Assembly (NCBI GenBank): GCA_004194705.1
Contig: SADC01001297.1
Span: 551,079 to 615,078, forward strand
DNA: 64,000 bases
Reading direction: 5' to 3'
DNA from: Ditylenchus dipsaci
Lineage: Eukaryota; Nematoda; Chromadorea; Rhabditida; Anguinidae
Shown: piece by piece, positions 31,318-42,751 of the stretch
Position numbering within the stretch: the first letter of the stretch is position 1
Layout: every line of letters starts with the position of its first letter
Made by a program: the position numbers and the translations under genes
The notes under the pieces: model-generated
The model's database searches: none
What the model was told of the DNA's origin: nothing
Seen by the model: only the letters and a program-made list of their open reading frames with translations

Positions 31318-32425
31318 TTAATTTCGGTATTCACACCGCAGTCAACTTCGGTATACACACCCTAGTCAACTTCAGTACACACAGTACACACAAAAGAGAA
31401 GAAGAATACATTATGAAAAAAGTGTTTAGCTTGGGGGACAAAGGCAATTTTTTAAATTTTGTTATGAAAATTTTAAATTTTTTTTCAAAAAATAATTTTA
31501 TTAAAGGCTAAAATTGATTTCACGCACCAAAATACTGATTTCCCGCAGTAAATACATAAACATAAGTATTTCTTGGTGTTTTCCTAATCGTAAAATTCAC
31601 TTTTTCAAATAAACATGTAGCCCTGAATCTCTAGTTTCTAATGAGCTATCAACTGGCTCAATGTGTTGAGAGAAACATTATGGAAAATCCATTTTTACGA
31701 ACCTACTTCGCGTTTCAAAACCATTGGTGCTCTCAGACTCACTCATCACATTGAGCCGGTTGATAGCCCATAAGAAACTAGCGATTTAGGGCTACATGTT
31801 GATTCAAAAAAATAAATTTTACAATTTGGAAAAGGGCAAATCTTTTTTGCAGCTGATTCACGTCTTTTTGAAGCTGATTTACGTCTTTTTGCAGCTGATT
31901 TCTTTTTTAAACTTCTTTCTTAAATTTGTCAACATTTTTTCAAAAGTTTTAACACCGTCAGGTAGCCCTGCGATTCTAGTTTCCAACGAGGTATAATTTG
32001 TTCAAACATCTTCGAAAAATATATCCCAAAATGGTAAAAGTATGAAGCAAATTATTCTTCTGACTTACTTCATACTTTTACCTTTTTGAGATATATTTTT
32101 CAAAGATGTTGCAACAAATAATACCACGCTAAAAACTAGAATCGCAGGGCTATCTAATAGTGTTAAAATTTTAAGAAAGATGTTAGAAAGTTTAAAAAAA
32201 TGAAAAAGATCTCGGTTTGCCCTTCGGAAAACACTGAGAAATACTCTTATTTATGTATTTACTGCGGGAAATCAGTATTTCGGTGCGTGTTTTTAGTTAC
32301 AGCTTTTTATATAATGAAAACAAAAATTTTACGAAATGGTTTTGAAAATTTTCCTTGGTCCCCCAAGCTGATTTTTTGACGGGGGTTTGTATACCGAAGT
32401 TGACTGCGGTGTGAATACCGAATTT
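31318..32425. mobile_element. Concentric palindromes
   Basis: The outer arms (TTCGGTATTCACACCGCAGTCAACTTCGG and complement) enclose a second pair (AAAATACTGATTTCCCGCAG, 31537; inverted 32252) and two inner palindromes: 31610-31800 (ATGTAGCCCTGAATC...) and 31960-32160 (GTAGCCCTGCGATTCTAGTT...). No coding potential. Confidence 0.75.
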
Positions 32426-32429
32426 GCTC

Positions 32430-32900
32430 CCTCCTCATTTCGTTTAGCGATATTATAACTTAGGTCATCTAAAAAACAGACCTAAATCTTGCATAACCAA
32501 CATGTCAGACCACGCTTTGCCTGCATCACTCATTGTGGTAGCTGTAGTATCTTAAAGTAGAGATGATGAAATTGAGTTTTGACTATAGGTTTTAGGAAAA
32601 CACAATCATCTGTATAAAATAAATATTACGATATGTTACTAATTCAGTCGAACATAATCATAAATAGATAAATTGTCGATATGAATGATATATTTGATGT
32701 CTATAAGATAAGCGGTATAAGAAAGTTAGGGTTCTCGTTAATTTGCAATATCTTCATTCACAGTATCAAAAAGATGTAAATGGTGTCGATGAATACTTAT
32801 CGCTCTATAGAAGAAACAAATCAATTAGTAAATTAACAGCCGCAGATTGCATATTCATTCAACCAAAACAACAATGACAATAAAGAATAACATCAAGAGA
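32430..32900. other. Downstream of SYF1
   Basis: AT-rich 3' flank of SYF1; no canonical AATAAA seen on the minus strand near the stop. Confidence 0.35.
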
Positions 32901-32907
32901 TTCACAC

Positions 32908-35900
32908 TTATTCGTCCACTTCCATTTCTTTGTTCTTTTGAGCATCACCACCTTCCTGCTTGGCTTCTTCTTCCTCATCACTCTCTTCTTCATCTGCTTG
33001 GACGTCGTCAATATCAATCTCTTCTGGATTTTCTGTAACTGCTTTCCTTGTGGTCCTACTTTCTCCTCTAACGAAGGAAATTCTGGAGTCTGATCCAACA
33101 CCTAGTGACAGTTTTTTAGATGCCATAGCTTCATCTTGTGCCATTTGATGAGCTCTCGCTTCTAGTTGAGCCATGCTGTCCGCCGCACTTAGCTCACCAG
33201 CCATTTCAGCCTTCCCACCCATAGTAGCCAACATCTGCATAGTAAAAAAATCAAAATGGAAAATCGCGTTTTTACATGTCTATACCTGTGCACTCATGTA
33301 ATTGACATTGATATTGTATGTGGCCTGAACAGATCTCTTGACTCTAAGCATTTCTCGAATAGTATCCTCATTGCCATGTTTTACTTCAAATTCTTTCCAC
33401 GTTTCCCAGAATTGAGGATGAACCTAAACTTTTGTTAGTGCATTTATTCAATCGGGCAACTGCCCTAAACAAGACTCACCCTTGGATCACAAATTTCTGC
33501 GCAATGGGCATAAATGGCTCTAGCACGGTCAATCTCACCAAGATTTCTCTCCACTTGGGCAAATCTCAAACTAGCTTCACGAGAACGATCTTCTGGCAGA
33601 CGCTCAATGGCTGATGCAAATATAGGTCTCGTTTTTGTTATCTAAGTAACGGAAAATTACAATAAGAAGAAAGGTGAGTAAAAAGATCTACGCCGTAGAA
33701 TCCCATGGCTTTCTTAATGTAGATGTTGTATATCTAAAAAACGAAAATAATTAATCACATGCAACTAACGGGCATGTAATTATACCAAATGCATCTCCTC
33801 CTTCTCAACTGCCTCAGTAGCGCGATTGTATATTTCCATAGCGTGTCTAGACAAACCGTGTTCTTCCTCCAACTTGGCATAGAGCAAGAAAATATCTTAA
33901 AGAAAAATTTATCTACTATTTTACATACTTAACAGACTCACTCTTTGCAAATTTTGGCGGACACTTATCTAAATCAAATAATAATTTACTGAAAAGGCTT
34001 CGGTAAACAGGGTTGTTCAAGAAATTTTATACACTTTGGAAGGCCATAACTTTTTTTAAGCCGTTTTTCAAAATTCTGTAAGCGCAGATCGTCTCAGCTC
34101 GTTCTAACAATCTTTTAGTATATAATGTCAAAAACAAGACTTTTGCTTGGTCCCGCTGTGGTTTGGACTTGTTCATCCAGAGGCCATCCACAGACCAGGA
34201 CCAAAACCTCAGGGAAGACCAAGCGAAAATCGTGTTTTTGACATTATACACTAAAAAAATTGTTAGAACGAGCTGAAACTATCTGCGTTTATAGAACTTT
34301 GAAAAAAGGCTTTAAAAAAAGTTAGGTATACCAACGACCGGGTACACATTATGACCGGGTACAACGACCGGGTACAGTGCCAAATTTAGCCTTGGTCCCA
34401 CCTGTATATCTTTTTAAAAAATCGATTTTTCTTTATTTTGCGCAATTAGATTTAGGCAAGAGTAGGCCAGCGCCCGTAAGGATGGACTCAAACGTGTGGT
34501 TTAAGCATACTTTTGTTGTTGCACCCGGTCATAGTGTACCCGGTCGTAGGGCAATCAAAAGTTATGGTCTTCCAAGGCATATCAAATTACTTGAAGCACC
34601 CTGTATTACAAGAATTTGAAGAAAAGACGAAAAGAGCAATTAAAAACGCTTACCTAAGCATTGCTCGAAAAGATCTCTGGCTCTCTCAAGCTTTTTGCCA
34701 CCCTAAAAAAATTATATTAAATCATTTAGCAAAGAATGTACAGGGTGTTTCAAGAAATCCGCAGGATTTGAAATGGCTATAACTTTTTTATAGACCGTTT
34801 TTCGAATTTCTGTAAACGCCAATCGTTTTCTCTTGACGGGCATTTTTGTTTTTCGGAAAAAATTTTTTTCGAAAATTTTGACTTTTTGCCTTGGTCCCCC
34901 CTATGGTCCAAAAAGATGACAAGATTGATTATTTTGGACCATAGGGAGGACCAAGGCAAAAAAGTCAAAATTTTCGAAAAAATTTTTTTCCGAAAAACAA
35001 AAATGCCCGTCAAGAGAAAACGATTGGCGTTTACAGAAATTCGAAAAACGGTCTAGAAAAAAAGTTAGGACCATTCCAAATCCTGCGGATTTCTTGAAAC
35101 ACCCTGTATTAACGTACATATCTATTGATGAATTTGGTCAGGTAAATGTTCCAAATGTCGAACACCAAAGGCCATCGGAAAAGCCCAATCCCTTTCTCGA
35201 ATGCCTAAAATGAAACACTTGGAACAGGTTCAGACAAAAAGTCGTCACTTTAAATGCTTCTTCGAAGTAATTGTTCCCTCCAAAACATAGCATAATTGAT
35301 AACAATCTGCGGTGTGGCTATTCTGAGATCCAAAATGCGCTCGTAGATCACTTTGCAAGATTGTACGGTGCCCAAGCTTTCTTCAATATCAGCATACAAT
35401 GACCACAGACGAAGAGAGCGGAAGACCCTGTGTTGAACTTTGGCAGTTTCATCAAAGTAGCTCTCATGTTTAGGAGGAAGGGCAGTGGCTCGCTTCAGCA
35501 ACGCAACCGTTCTTTCGTAATCACTGGAAACTATAATAGAATAAGACCAAAAAACAAGACAAAATTAACCTGTGTCGCAGTTCAAACTCAGCATACTCAC
35601 ACCAAACAGCTGCTAGTTCATCTACTTTAGAATAGCTCACTTGAACAGCTCTTTCGAAAACTTCACGAGCTTCGTTAAGCTTCTCAAATTTTTCGTAAAG
35701 CTTAGCAAAGGCAATCCAAAGAACATTGAGCTTCCCAACTTGCTGCTTCACATCAATTTGCTTCACAGCGTGCTCAAAAGTCTCGATCTGCTGAAACTTT
35801 TTTTTGGTATAACCCGAAAGTCAAAAGCTCACTGATTTTTGTCTTGTTGGCTATATAGATTAGAGTCAGAATTTTCTAGGTGCTTTCACAATGAGTCTCT

Positions 35901-38900
35901 GACTCAATGCGCGACCGGGCTTCCCTTTGGCTGTAATTTTTTTCCTTGATTGACCAAAAAATTCTGATACAGTCGATCTCGATATAACGCCAGCCCCTCA
36001 AGTTCGTTCCAGCCTAGGGTCTGGCACTTTTTTTAACTCTACAGTCAAACCTCGATTTAACGACCCCCTCCTCAAGTTCGTTGCCACCTAGGGTCCGACA
36101 CTTTTTTAACCCTATTTTCGAAATATTTTAGCAATTCTGTTTTTACAATCTGGTCGCAAATATCGTAAGGATTCCGATTTTGCCGATCGTTTTTCAGAAA
36201 CCTAATGTTTTTGCTTCTAAAAAAGCTAAACCTCGATTTAACGACCCACATTTTAAAAATTAGAGGGTCGCTAAATCGAGGTTTAGCTTTTTTAGAAGCA
36301 AAAATATTAGGTTTCTGAAAAACGATCGGCAAAATCGGAATCCTTACGATATTTGCGACCAGATTGTCATAACAGAATTGCTAAAATAGTTCGAAAATAG
36401 GGTTAAAAAAGTGTCGGACCCTAGGTGGGAACGAACTTGAGGTGGGGGTCGTTAAATCGAGGTTTGACTGTATTTTTAAAAAACTTGCTGAACCTGATTC
36501 GGCAGTTTTATCAGAAATATCGTACATATTCCGATACTGCCCATCGTTTCTGAAAAAGTTTAAAGTTTTGCCAGTAAGACCCGCAACTCGACTGTAAATA
36601 TTTTGCTCATATAGACGCGGTCTGAGGTACTGGCAATAGAGGATTTAAATTATTAAAGAAACCTTTTCAAAATTGGTGTCCGAATGTAGTATTCCGCGAG
36701 GGCTAACCACAGTATGCCAACTTGATCTGAGTAATAACATATATAACGCCGCCGATTTTTTAAAAGTGCCGATTATTTTAAAGTGGCGGCGCTATGTCGA
36801 GAGGCGCGGGTCTGACTAACAAACTTTAAAATTTTTCATAAACGATTGGCAGAATCGGAATATGTACGATATTTCTGATAAGACTGCCGAATCAGGCTCA
36901 GCAAAAGTTTTTCAAAAATAGAGTTAAACAAGTGTCGGACCCTAGGCGGGAACGAACTTGAGGGGCTGGGTTATATCGGGATTCGACTGTAATACCAATT
37001 TTGTAGCTTGGATTCGGGGCTTCAAAATAAGCCATTCACAATCAATATGTGATTGCAAAATTTTGGATATAAACGCCTAGTCTGACACTGAGTCAAACAC
37101 TGGGTCTGAGTGTCAGACTTAGTGTCAGACTCAGTGTTAGACTGGGTATTTTTAACCAAAATTTTGAAATCACCTGTTAATTATCAATAGCTTATTTTGA
37201 GGCCTTGAATCTTAGCTACAAAATGGTACTATCAAAAAAACTTTCCTCAATGAAGAAAAAATACAGCCAAAAGAAGCCGGGTCGCGCACTGAGTCCTGAA
37301 CCAATGTGAAAGCACCTTTATCATATTTTCAAGTCTGGAGTTTGACCAACTCTGCCGATATTCTTTTTCGTTTGAGTCAATTCTAAGGAATTTCATTGTC
37401 CAATTTCGTGCTTTGGAGATGGAACAGAAATCAACTAAGGTTTTACTTTAACTTTAAATCATAAAGCCGGAACAATTCCCTAACGCAAAATGAATGCTCA
37501 AGGTATGGGACTCAAACATCAAGACGGACAAAAGTACATAAGTTTGTGTTGTTGCTCGACAAAGATAATTTGAGTTTTCATGCTTATTCACTGGCCACCA
37601 AGACACAAATCAGTTTTCAGAACATTAGGCCTACAGCCTGACCTGAATAAAAACAAACCTTCTCTGGGGAATTTTCATATATGTCAACTCTATTGAGCCA
37701 TTCATGAACATTGTGACTAAAAATTTAAAAATTGGAAGTGGAATTTTTGCAGCAACGCAAAACTATGATCAATTTGAATTGCCTTCAAACAATAGGTAAA
37801 CAAAACAATGAGTAGCTAATGGGTTAATAAAGTAATTGAGTTAATAGGTAAATAAACTAACGGATTCTGACGCAAGAGAACACTGTTAAGCAACAAAGGC
37901 CTGCGATCCATCAGATGTTCAAACCGAGTCATAAACAGCTCGAGTTCTAACTCTCGCTCCTCCAATTCGTCAACTTTTGCTTCAGCCAACTCGTTCATTT
38001 TTATACTGGTGATTCGCTCCATGAATTTGCTGTAAGCATCAAAGATCTGGGTGAAATCTCTCACAGTCTTCACAGCCACTATAGCTTCCTCGTAAACATC
38101 CCGAGCCTGAAATAAAGTTTTTGGAGCTTAAGAGTAGTAAGATATCCAGGGTAGTCCGATATTACTGGAACAATTTGAAAGCACATAACTTTTTTCGGAA
38201 TCTTTTTTCGAATGTCTGCAAACGAAGACGGACTAAAAATTCGATAAGATTTTTTTCGATGTCATAAATTTTTATAATGTCAAAAACACGATTTTCGCTT
38301 GGTACCCCCTGTGATCTGGGTCTTGGCCATCCACGGGCCATCCAGAGACTAGGACCCAAACCATAGGGCGGACCAAGCGAACATCGTGATTTTCCATAAT
38401 ATGGCAGAAAATTCTTACCGAATCCTGAATCGAGTTGCGTTCACAGAATTTCGAAAAAAATACTCAGATAAAGAGGTTTTTGCTTTCAAAGTGTTCCAAA
38501 AATATTGGACCACGCTGTACATTAAAGGAGGGGGAAAGCCATTTAGGTTTGAAAAATTGGCTTTCGTGGCGCAGTGCGTAAGCGTTTGGATTTTTTAGCC
38601 CAAAATGGTGCTGCAAGTTTGATCCCACGCGTATAAGCGAGCGTGCTCTAATAAGTGCGCACCCCATACTTTAAGGGTCTATACCTCAGCTCAGAAAAAT
38701 TCTTCCGCGAAGCTGTTTAGTGTATTTTCTTGACTCCCACGAGTCAGCCGAAATCGTCGAGATTGACCCGACATTCTTCAGATTTTTTCGGGGTTTGAAA
38801 AACAAGCGCACCGCGCGATAGTAGAAGAAATACGGTAATATCCATAACACAGAACATAAAAAACTATTTACGAATAAAGTCGGTTGGGATAAAAAACATT

Positions 38901-40731
38901 GATTTTTCTGGATACCTAAAAAATAAGCGCGTATTAGCGAATTTATTCCCTAAGCGGCTACAGTCGAGTCTTATAGTGATCACCAGATATAGTGATCACC
39001 AGATATAGTGATCACTCGGTTTAGATTGGATCGCTTAAAGAACCACGGTTTTTTATGCGCAGTGGCATGACTAAAATTTGAATTGGCGGGGCACTTCTCT
39101 TTCGTCTCTTCCTGTACTCTTTGGAGTCGTTTGAAATAACTCATAAGGGTATAGTGAGAGACGAAAGAGAACCGTCCCCGCCAATTCAAATTTTACACAT
39201 GCCGCTGCGCGCAAAAAATGATCCTTTAAAAAGGAATGTACTAAAAATAGACCTATATATAATGCTCAGCTCTCCATGATGATCACTTTAGTGGGTCCAT
39301 AGGATGACCACCATATCGAGACTCGACTGTAAATATTTTGCTCATATAGACGCGGTCTGAGGTACTGGCAATAGAGGATTTAAATTATTAAAGAAACCTT
39401 TTCAAAATTTGGTGTCCGAATGTAGTATTCCGCGAGGGCTAACCACAGTATGCCAACTTGATCTGAGTAACGATTGATGCCTTGACGGATGATAGGATCC
39501 ACACGAAGAGAGAATATTTTGTTCGGGTTTTTTGAAATAAGGTCACAAAGCTCTGTCCACAACTGCAAATTTTCGAAGCAGTTAGTAGCCGAAACTGCAC
39601 CCGGTAATAAAAAAAACTTACTTGATGACCGGTTTTGCCTTTCTCACTAACCGGTTTGTCTTCATTCACCAAAATGGCCAACTGATTAGCTGCATCATCC
39701 AGTTTATCGATTTTCATAAGATACTCAACAAAGTCTTCTCTGGCTGCTGGGTAGACCTTCAAGAAACGACGATAAACACGAATTGCTGTCTCCGGAATGT
39801 TGTGTGAAGTTACAAAATCGATATACATAGGCCAGATACGCATGTGCTGAGTTATCGGCAGAGCACGAATGGCTCGGTCGAACACCCGCCTGGTTTCACA
39901 AATTTGACCTCGGCGCACTTGCAGATTGCAGTAGTCAATCCAAATTCTAGGCATCTAAAAATTAAATTGCTTAGAGTCAATGTAATGACTGCAAATGACA
40001 AGAATAACCTTGTTCAGGAACACTAAACACCTTTCATAAGCATCTGCCAAATGACCATAAACGATATCTGTGGGCGACTTGTGCACAATTATCTTTTTCC
40101 TGTAGCGTAGATAATTGTACCAGAGTTTATAACTACGATTGAAGAATTTCAGTGCTCTCTCGAAGACGATTCGCACTTGCTTGGAAGGGGCCTTTGACTT
40201 GATCTTATGGTCAATGTAGCGCTCCCAGGAGCGCAGAGAATTTTCATTTCGAATTATGTCCTAAAACGGCTCGCATTTTCAAAATTGGCAATCTAACACA
40301 ACGCTTACCGTATTTACTGTATTAACTCCCCACCCTCTAATAAGTCCCCATCCTACGGACCTTATATCTCAGCCTAGAGCGAACATTTCGCAAATCTGTT
40401 TTTTGCGTTTTCTTAGTTGCCGCGAGTTTACCTGATTACATTTTTCAGATTTTGGTTGAGCACCCAAAAATCTCAAAATCGACCTCAAAATTTTTTGATT
40501 TTTTAGAGGTTGAAAAATAACTCCCCATGGGGACCTAATACAGTAAATACGGTAGTTACAACAGTAACTATTAGTTAAAGCTTAACCTCTTCATAAGCGA
40601 TGTCTTCATCTTCCTGAAAAAATGTATGGTTTATCAAATAATCATCCGTCGTTAAAATTACTTACAAAAACGATTCCTTTTGAATACGCCTTCAAGCTGG
40701 CGTCTTCATCAACTTCCATATCTAGAGTCAT
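32908..40731 (-). CDS. XAB2: Pre-mRNA splicing factor SYF1/XAB2
   Basis: 17 exons: 40731-40666, 40613-40587, 40260-40009, 39954-39622, 39562-39398, 38106-37862, 37716-37659, 35790-35570, 35523-35249, 35204-35118, 34702-34654, 33968-33942, 33895-33786, 33733-33692, 33641-33480, 33423-33286, 33234-32908. 860 codons, like the family (~855). SYF1 is a HAT-repeat scaffold of the NineTeen/Prp19-associated complex, needed for spliceosome activation and linked to transcription-coupled repair. Conserved stretches: PRIWIDYCNLQV, DFTQIFDAYSKFMERI, RRPLLLNSVLLRQNP, LWSLYADIEESLGT, ILDLRIATPQIVINYAMF, NLGEIDRARAIY, FWETWKEFEVKHGNEDTI; acidic tail after EEIDIDD. Exon 9 has a frame error at ~35276-35285 (TTTTGGAGGG, net +1); every other junction keeps phase. 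Introns 2, 5, 7, 10 and 11 hold palindromic transposons. Confidence 0.94.
34009..34607. mobile_element. CAGGGTG-type palindrome in SYF1 intron 11
   Basis: ACAGGGTTGTTCAAGAAATT and CTTGAAGCACCCTGTA ends. Arms carry TTTTGCTTGGTCC and AACGAGCTGA. It is itself split by 34331-34552. Relatives: 34741-35106 and 38140-38525. Confidence 0.75.
34331..34552. mobile_element. Small element with CGACCGGGTACA repeats
   Basis: CAACGACCGGGTACACATTATG (three units) at the left pairs with CATAGTGTACCCGGTCGTAG at the right; inserted in the 34009-34607 palindrome. Confidence 0.7.
34741..35106. mobile_element. CAGGGTGTTTCAAG palindrome in SYF1 intron 10
   Basis: 366 bp, almost perfect palindrome: CAGGGTGTTTCAAGAAATCC ... 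complement, with TA on each side (34739-34740; 35107-35108), as for Tc1/mariner-type insertions. Confidence 0.9.
36042..36472. mobile_element. CAGTCAAACCTCGATTTAACG palindrome
   Basis: About 430 bp, near-perfect palindrome with TA flanks; internal CCTCGATTTAACGACCC is repeated at the loop. Mariner-type MITE. Confidence 0.9.
36586..36734 (-). repeat. Copied SYF1 intron 5/exon 5 segment
   Basis: 149 bp matching 39321-39470 (same orientation) with one missing T in a T-run. The source holds the edge of the CAGTCGAGTC element (39321-39331), intron sequence and the last 73 bp of SYF1 exon 5. Confidence 0.93.
36993..37227. mobile_element. Palindromic MITE
   Basis: TACCATTTTGTAGCT-type ends pair across 37110. 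The centre carries GTCTGACACTGAGTC repeats. Confidence 0.65.
38140..38525. mobile_element. CAGGGTAGTCCGATATTACT foldback in SYF1 intron 5
   Basis: Arms including CACGATTTTCGCTTGGTACC and GGACCAAGCGAACATCGTG; related to 34009-34607. Confidence 0.7.
38563..38650 (+). repeat. tRNA-like SINE remnant
   Basis: A-box GTGGCGCAGTGCGTAAGCG and B-box AAGTTTGATCCC, with a weak TTTGG/CCAAA anticodon stem; loop too long for a working tRNA. Confidence 0.5.
38655..38838. repeat. Pogo-type MITE, truncated
   Basis: Right end GTAGAAGAAATACGGTA and CTATACCTCAGCTCAGAAA internal motif; the left end is missing. Confidence 0.6.
38960..39328. mobile_element. CAGTCGAGTCTTATAGTGATC mariner-type element
   Basis: TA-CAGTCGAGTCTTATAG ... 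ATATCGAGACTCGACTG-TA with GTGATCACCAGATATA repeats. It contains the GGACCATG-family foldback at 39035-39228. Its right edge is part of the segment copied to 36586. Confidence 0.78.
40308..40552. mobile_element. Pogo-type MITE in SYF1 intron 2
   Basis: TA-CCGTATTTACTGTATTA ... AGTAAATACGG-TA. Internal CGGACCTTATATCTCAGCC as in the 7420 copy. Confidence 0.85.
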
Positions 40732-40979
40732 TTATTGTTCTTATCAGGTCAATCTAAAAAGAATGGTATCAGTGGTTAAGTAAGTCAAGCGTGCATAGTT
40801 TATCGGCATGTACAATTAGGCTTGGCAGTTAGGGGTCCGGGCGGGAAACGGGAATGGGAATTCCAAAATTTCGGGAATCTCGACGGGAAACGGGAATTTG
40901 TTAAATAAGAGAGAAAGCCAAAATTCTGCGATTTTTTCTTCAAACAAATCAAAATAAACAAATCAATAAAGGCCTATTC

Positions 40980-41080
40980 AGACTTCCCGAAGTCACGCTT
41001 GACTCCGGAGTCAAATGGTCTGACTCCGGAGTGAAATCGATGACTCCAGAGTCAGCATGAGCTCGGAGTCAACCCATTTT
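40980..41080. repeat. TTGACTCCGGAGTCAA repeats
   Basis: Three or four palindromic TTGACTCCGGAGTCAA-like units, resembling in design the TTGACTCGCGAGTCAA units of 5624-13264. Confidence 0.6.
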
Positions 41081-41499
41081 GGTCATGCAAAACTACTGTA
41101 ATCATTTGTTTTGCATTTTTCATCTTGTTTTCGATCGGGATCCTATTTTTTGGATTGCAAGACGATGAAAAAATATACTGTGACAGATGTCACAGGAGAA
41201 AAGTTATAGTATGTAGAGAGTGATCTTTAATTTTAAAAATCTTCACCGGAACAAACAAATGGTACTGTCTTGGTTTTAGAAATGAAAAAAGCTTGTGCTT
41301 ACAGTAAGTAGATTCCTAAATTCTCAGCCGTTATGCTGTTGAAGAGGCTCTAGGTAAATTCGTCCCACAACCGCTAATTCAAAAATTTCGAACAGGTTCG
41401 AAATTCGAATCCAATCGGTAGGAAACACAATTTTTTCTTGTTAAAGAGCCAACTAGTCTTAGTAAATCCGAATGTGGGTAGGAAGAGCATCAAGTAGGT

Positions 41500-41760
41500 A
41501 CGGGCGGCGGTAAATTCAGATGTGCTAAAGAGGGTTTGACAGTAGTAAAACACCGTTTTCTCGAGTATTTTTTGAGTTTGGTAAAATCGAGATTTGGTAA
41601 AATCAATTATTGCCCAATACTCAAGAAATACCATACAAACTTTATTTTACTATTATCAAACCATCTTCAGCGTGTCCGAAGCAGTCCAGAAAACAAGTTT
41701 TGGAACATGAAAAATGTAAAAAATTTTTTGCTCCAAGTGGACAACCACTTGGTTTTGTTG
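41500..41760. mobile_element. AAGTGGTC-family MITE
   Basis: GTTTGACAGTAGTAAAACACCG / CATCTTCAGCGTGTCCGAAG arms and AAGTGGACAACCACTTGGTT end. Confidence 0.75.
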
Positions 41761-41904
41761 TACCCAGGTAGTCGTACCCAGATTGGGGAACTTAGTTAGT
41801 GTAGTGGTACACAGGTAGCAACATTTCGGTCTGTGATCCAAGCTATGATTTTTATATGATTTCTACGATTCTTACGATCCAACGTCAGTTCTGCTGAATA
41901 ATCC

Positions 41905-42170
41905 ATGCACCAACAAAACCAAGTAGTCGTTCACTTGGAGTAAAAAATTTTCTACGTTTTCCATCTTCCAAACATATTTTCTGGAATAATTCAAGCATGC
42001 TGAAGATGGTTTGATAGTGATGAAATGCCGTTTCGTCGAGTATTGGACAATAATTGATTTTACCAAACTGGTTTTTATCAAAGCTCAAGAAATACCCTAC
42101 AAAACGGCATTTTAGCACTATCAAACCATCTTCAGCATGTCAGAATTAGTCCATAAAATAGGTTTTAAGG
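41905..42170. mobile_element. AAGTGGTC-family MITE
   Basis: AACCAAGTAGTCGTTCACTTGG, GAAGATGGTTTGATAGTGAT and CATCTTCAGCATGTCAGAAT; palindromic. Confidence 0.75.
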
Positions 42171-42333
42171 CTAAAAAGTAAAAAAATTAAAATATGTATT
42201 GTCTGTTCACCTGACCATGAGGGACCTACTCAAGGTATTGTGGTTAGGGTGGGTAAAGTCGTAATTTTGGTCCTAACAAACCTGATTTCCCACACAATTC
42301 TAAGTTAGAAAAATATTTGCTACTACCAGGATT

Positions 42334-42751
42334 CAGTGTTTCCAAAAAACAGAACACAGAATTAACCACAGAATTTTTAAAAGTGCTCGTAATTGTGTTT
42401 TTTGTATGGTATTTTTGCTAATTTTTTTGCGTTTTGTTCAGCGTTAAAAGTTGCGGTAGGGGACCATACGCGTTTCGCAAATTTTCCACTAAAACAGCAA
42501 GAAAATTTGGCTTTTGTCTTGAAAAAGTCAAAAACAGAAAACAGAATTCTGTTTTTGACTTTTTCAAGACAAAAGTCAAATTTTCTTGCTGTTTTAGTGG
42601 AAAATTTGCGAAACGCGTATGGTCCCCTACCGCAACTTTTAACGCTGAACAAAACGCAAAAAAATTAGCAAAAATACCATACAAAAACACAATTACGAGC
42701 ACTTTTAAAAATTCTGTGGTTAATTCTGTGTTCTGTTTTTTGAAAACACTG
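42334..42751. mobile_element. hAT-type palindromic MITE, CAGTG ends
   Basis: 418-bp near-perfect palindrome, ends CAGTGTTTCCAAAAAACAGA / complement, exact 8-bp TSDs CCAGGATT (42326-42333; 42752-42759). Confidence 0.95.

Larger units (their letters stand above)
35971..36990. mobile_element. CAGTCGATCTCGATATAACG mariner-type element
   Basis: TACAGTCGATCTCGATATAACG and CGGGATTCGACTGTA ends, with CAAGTTCGTTCCAGCCTAGGGTC subterminal. It contains the palindrome 36042-36472, a copied piece of SYF1 (36586-36734), and a further fragment (36735-36830). Confidence 0.8.
35879..37316. mobile_element. Outer TIR element in SYF1 intron 7
   Basis: AGGTGCTTTCACAATGAGTC ... GGGCTTCCCTTTGGCTGTA pairs with TACAGCCAAAAGAAGCCGGG ... 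CATTGGTTCAGGACTCAGTGCG...GTGAAAGCACCT. It contains the mariner-type nest 35971-36990 and a palindrome 36993-37227. Confidence 0.7.

Noticed and set aside
32847..33148. Plus-strand Ser-rich frames and a second minus frame
   Set aside because: Shadows of the acidic C-terminal exon of SYF1.
38563..38650. Functional tRNA gene
   Set aside because: Anticodon loop too long and acceptor stem unpaired.
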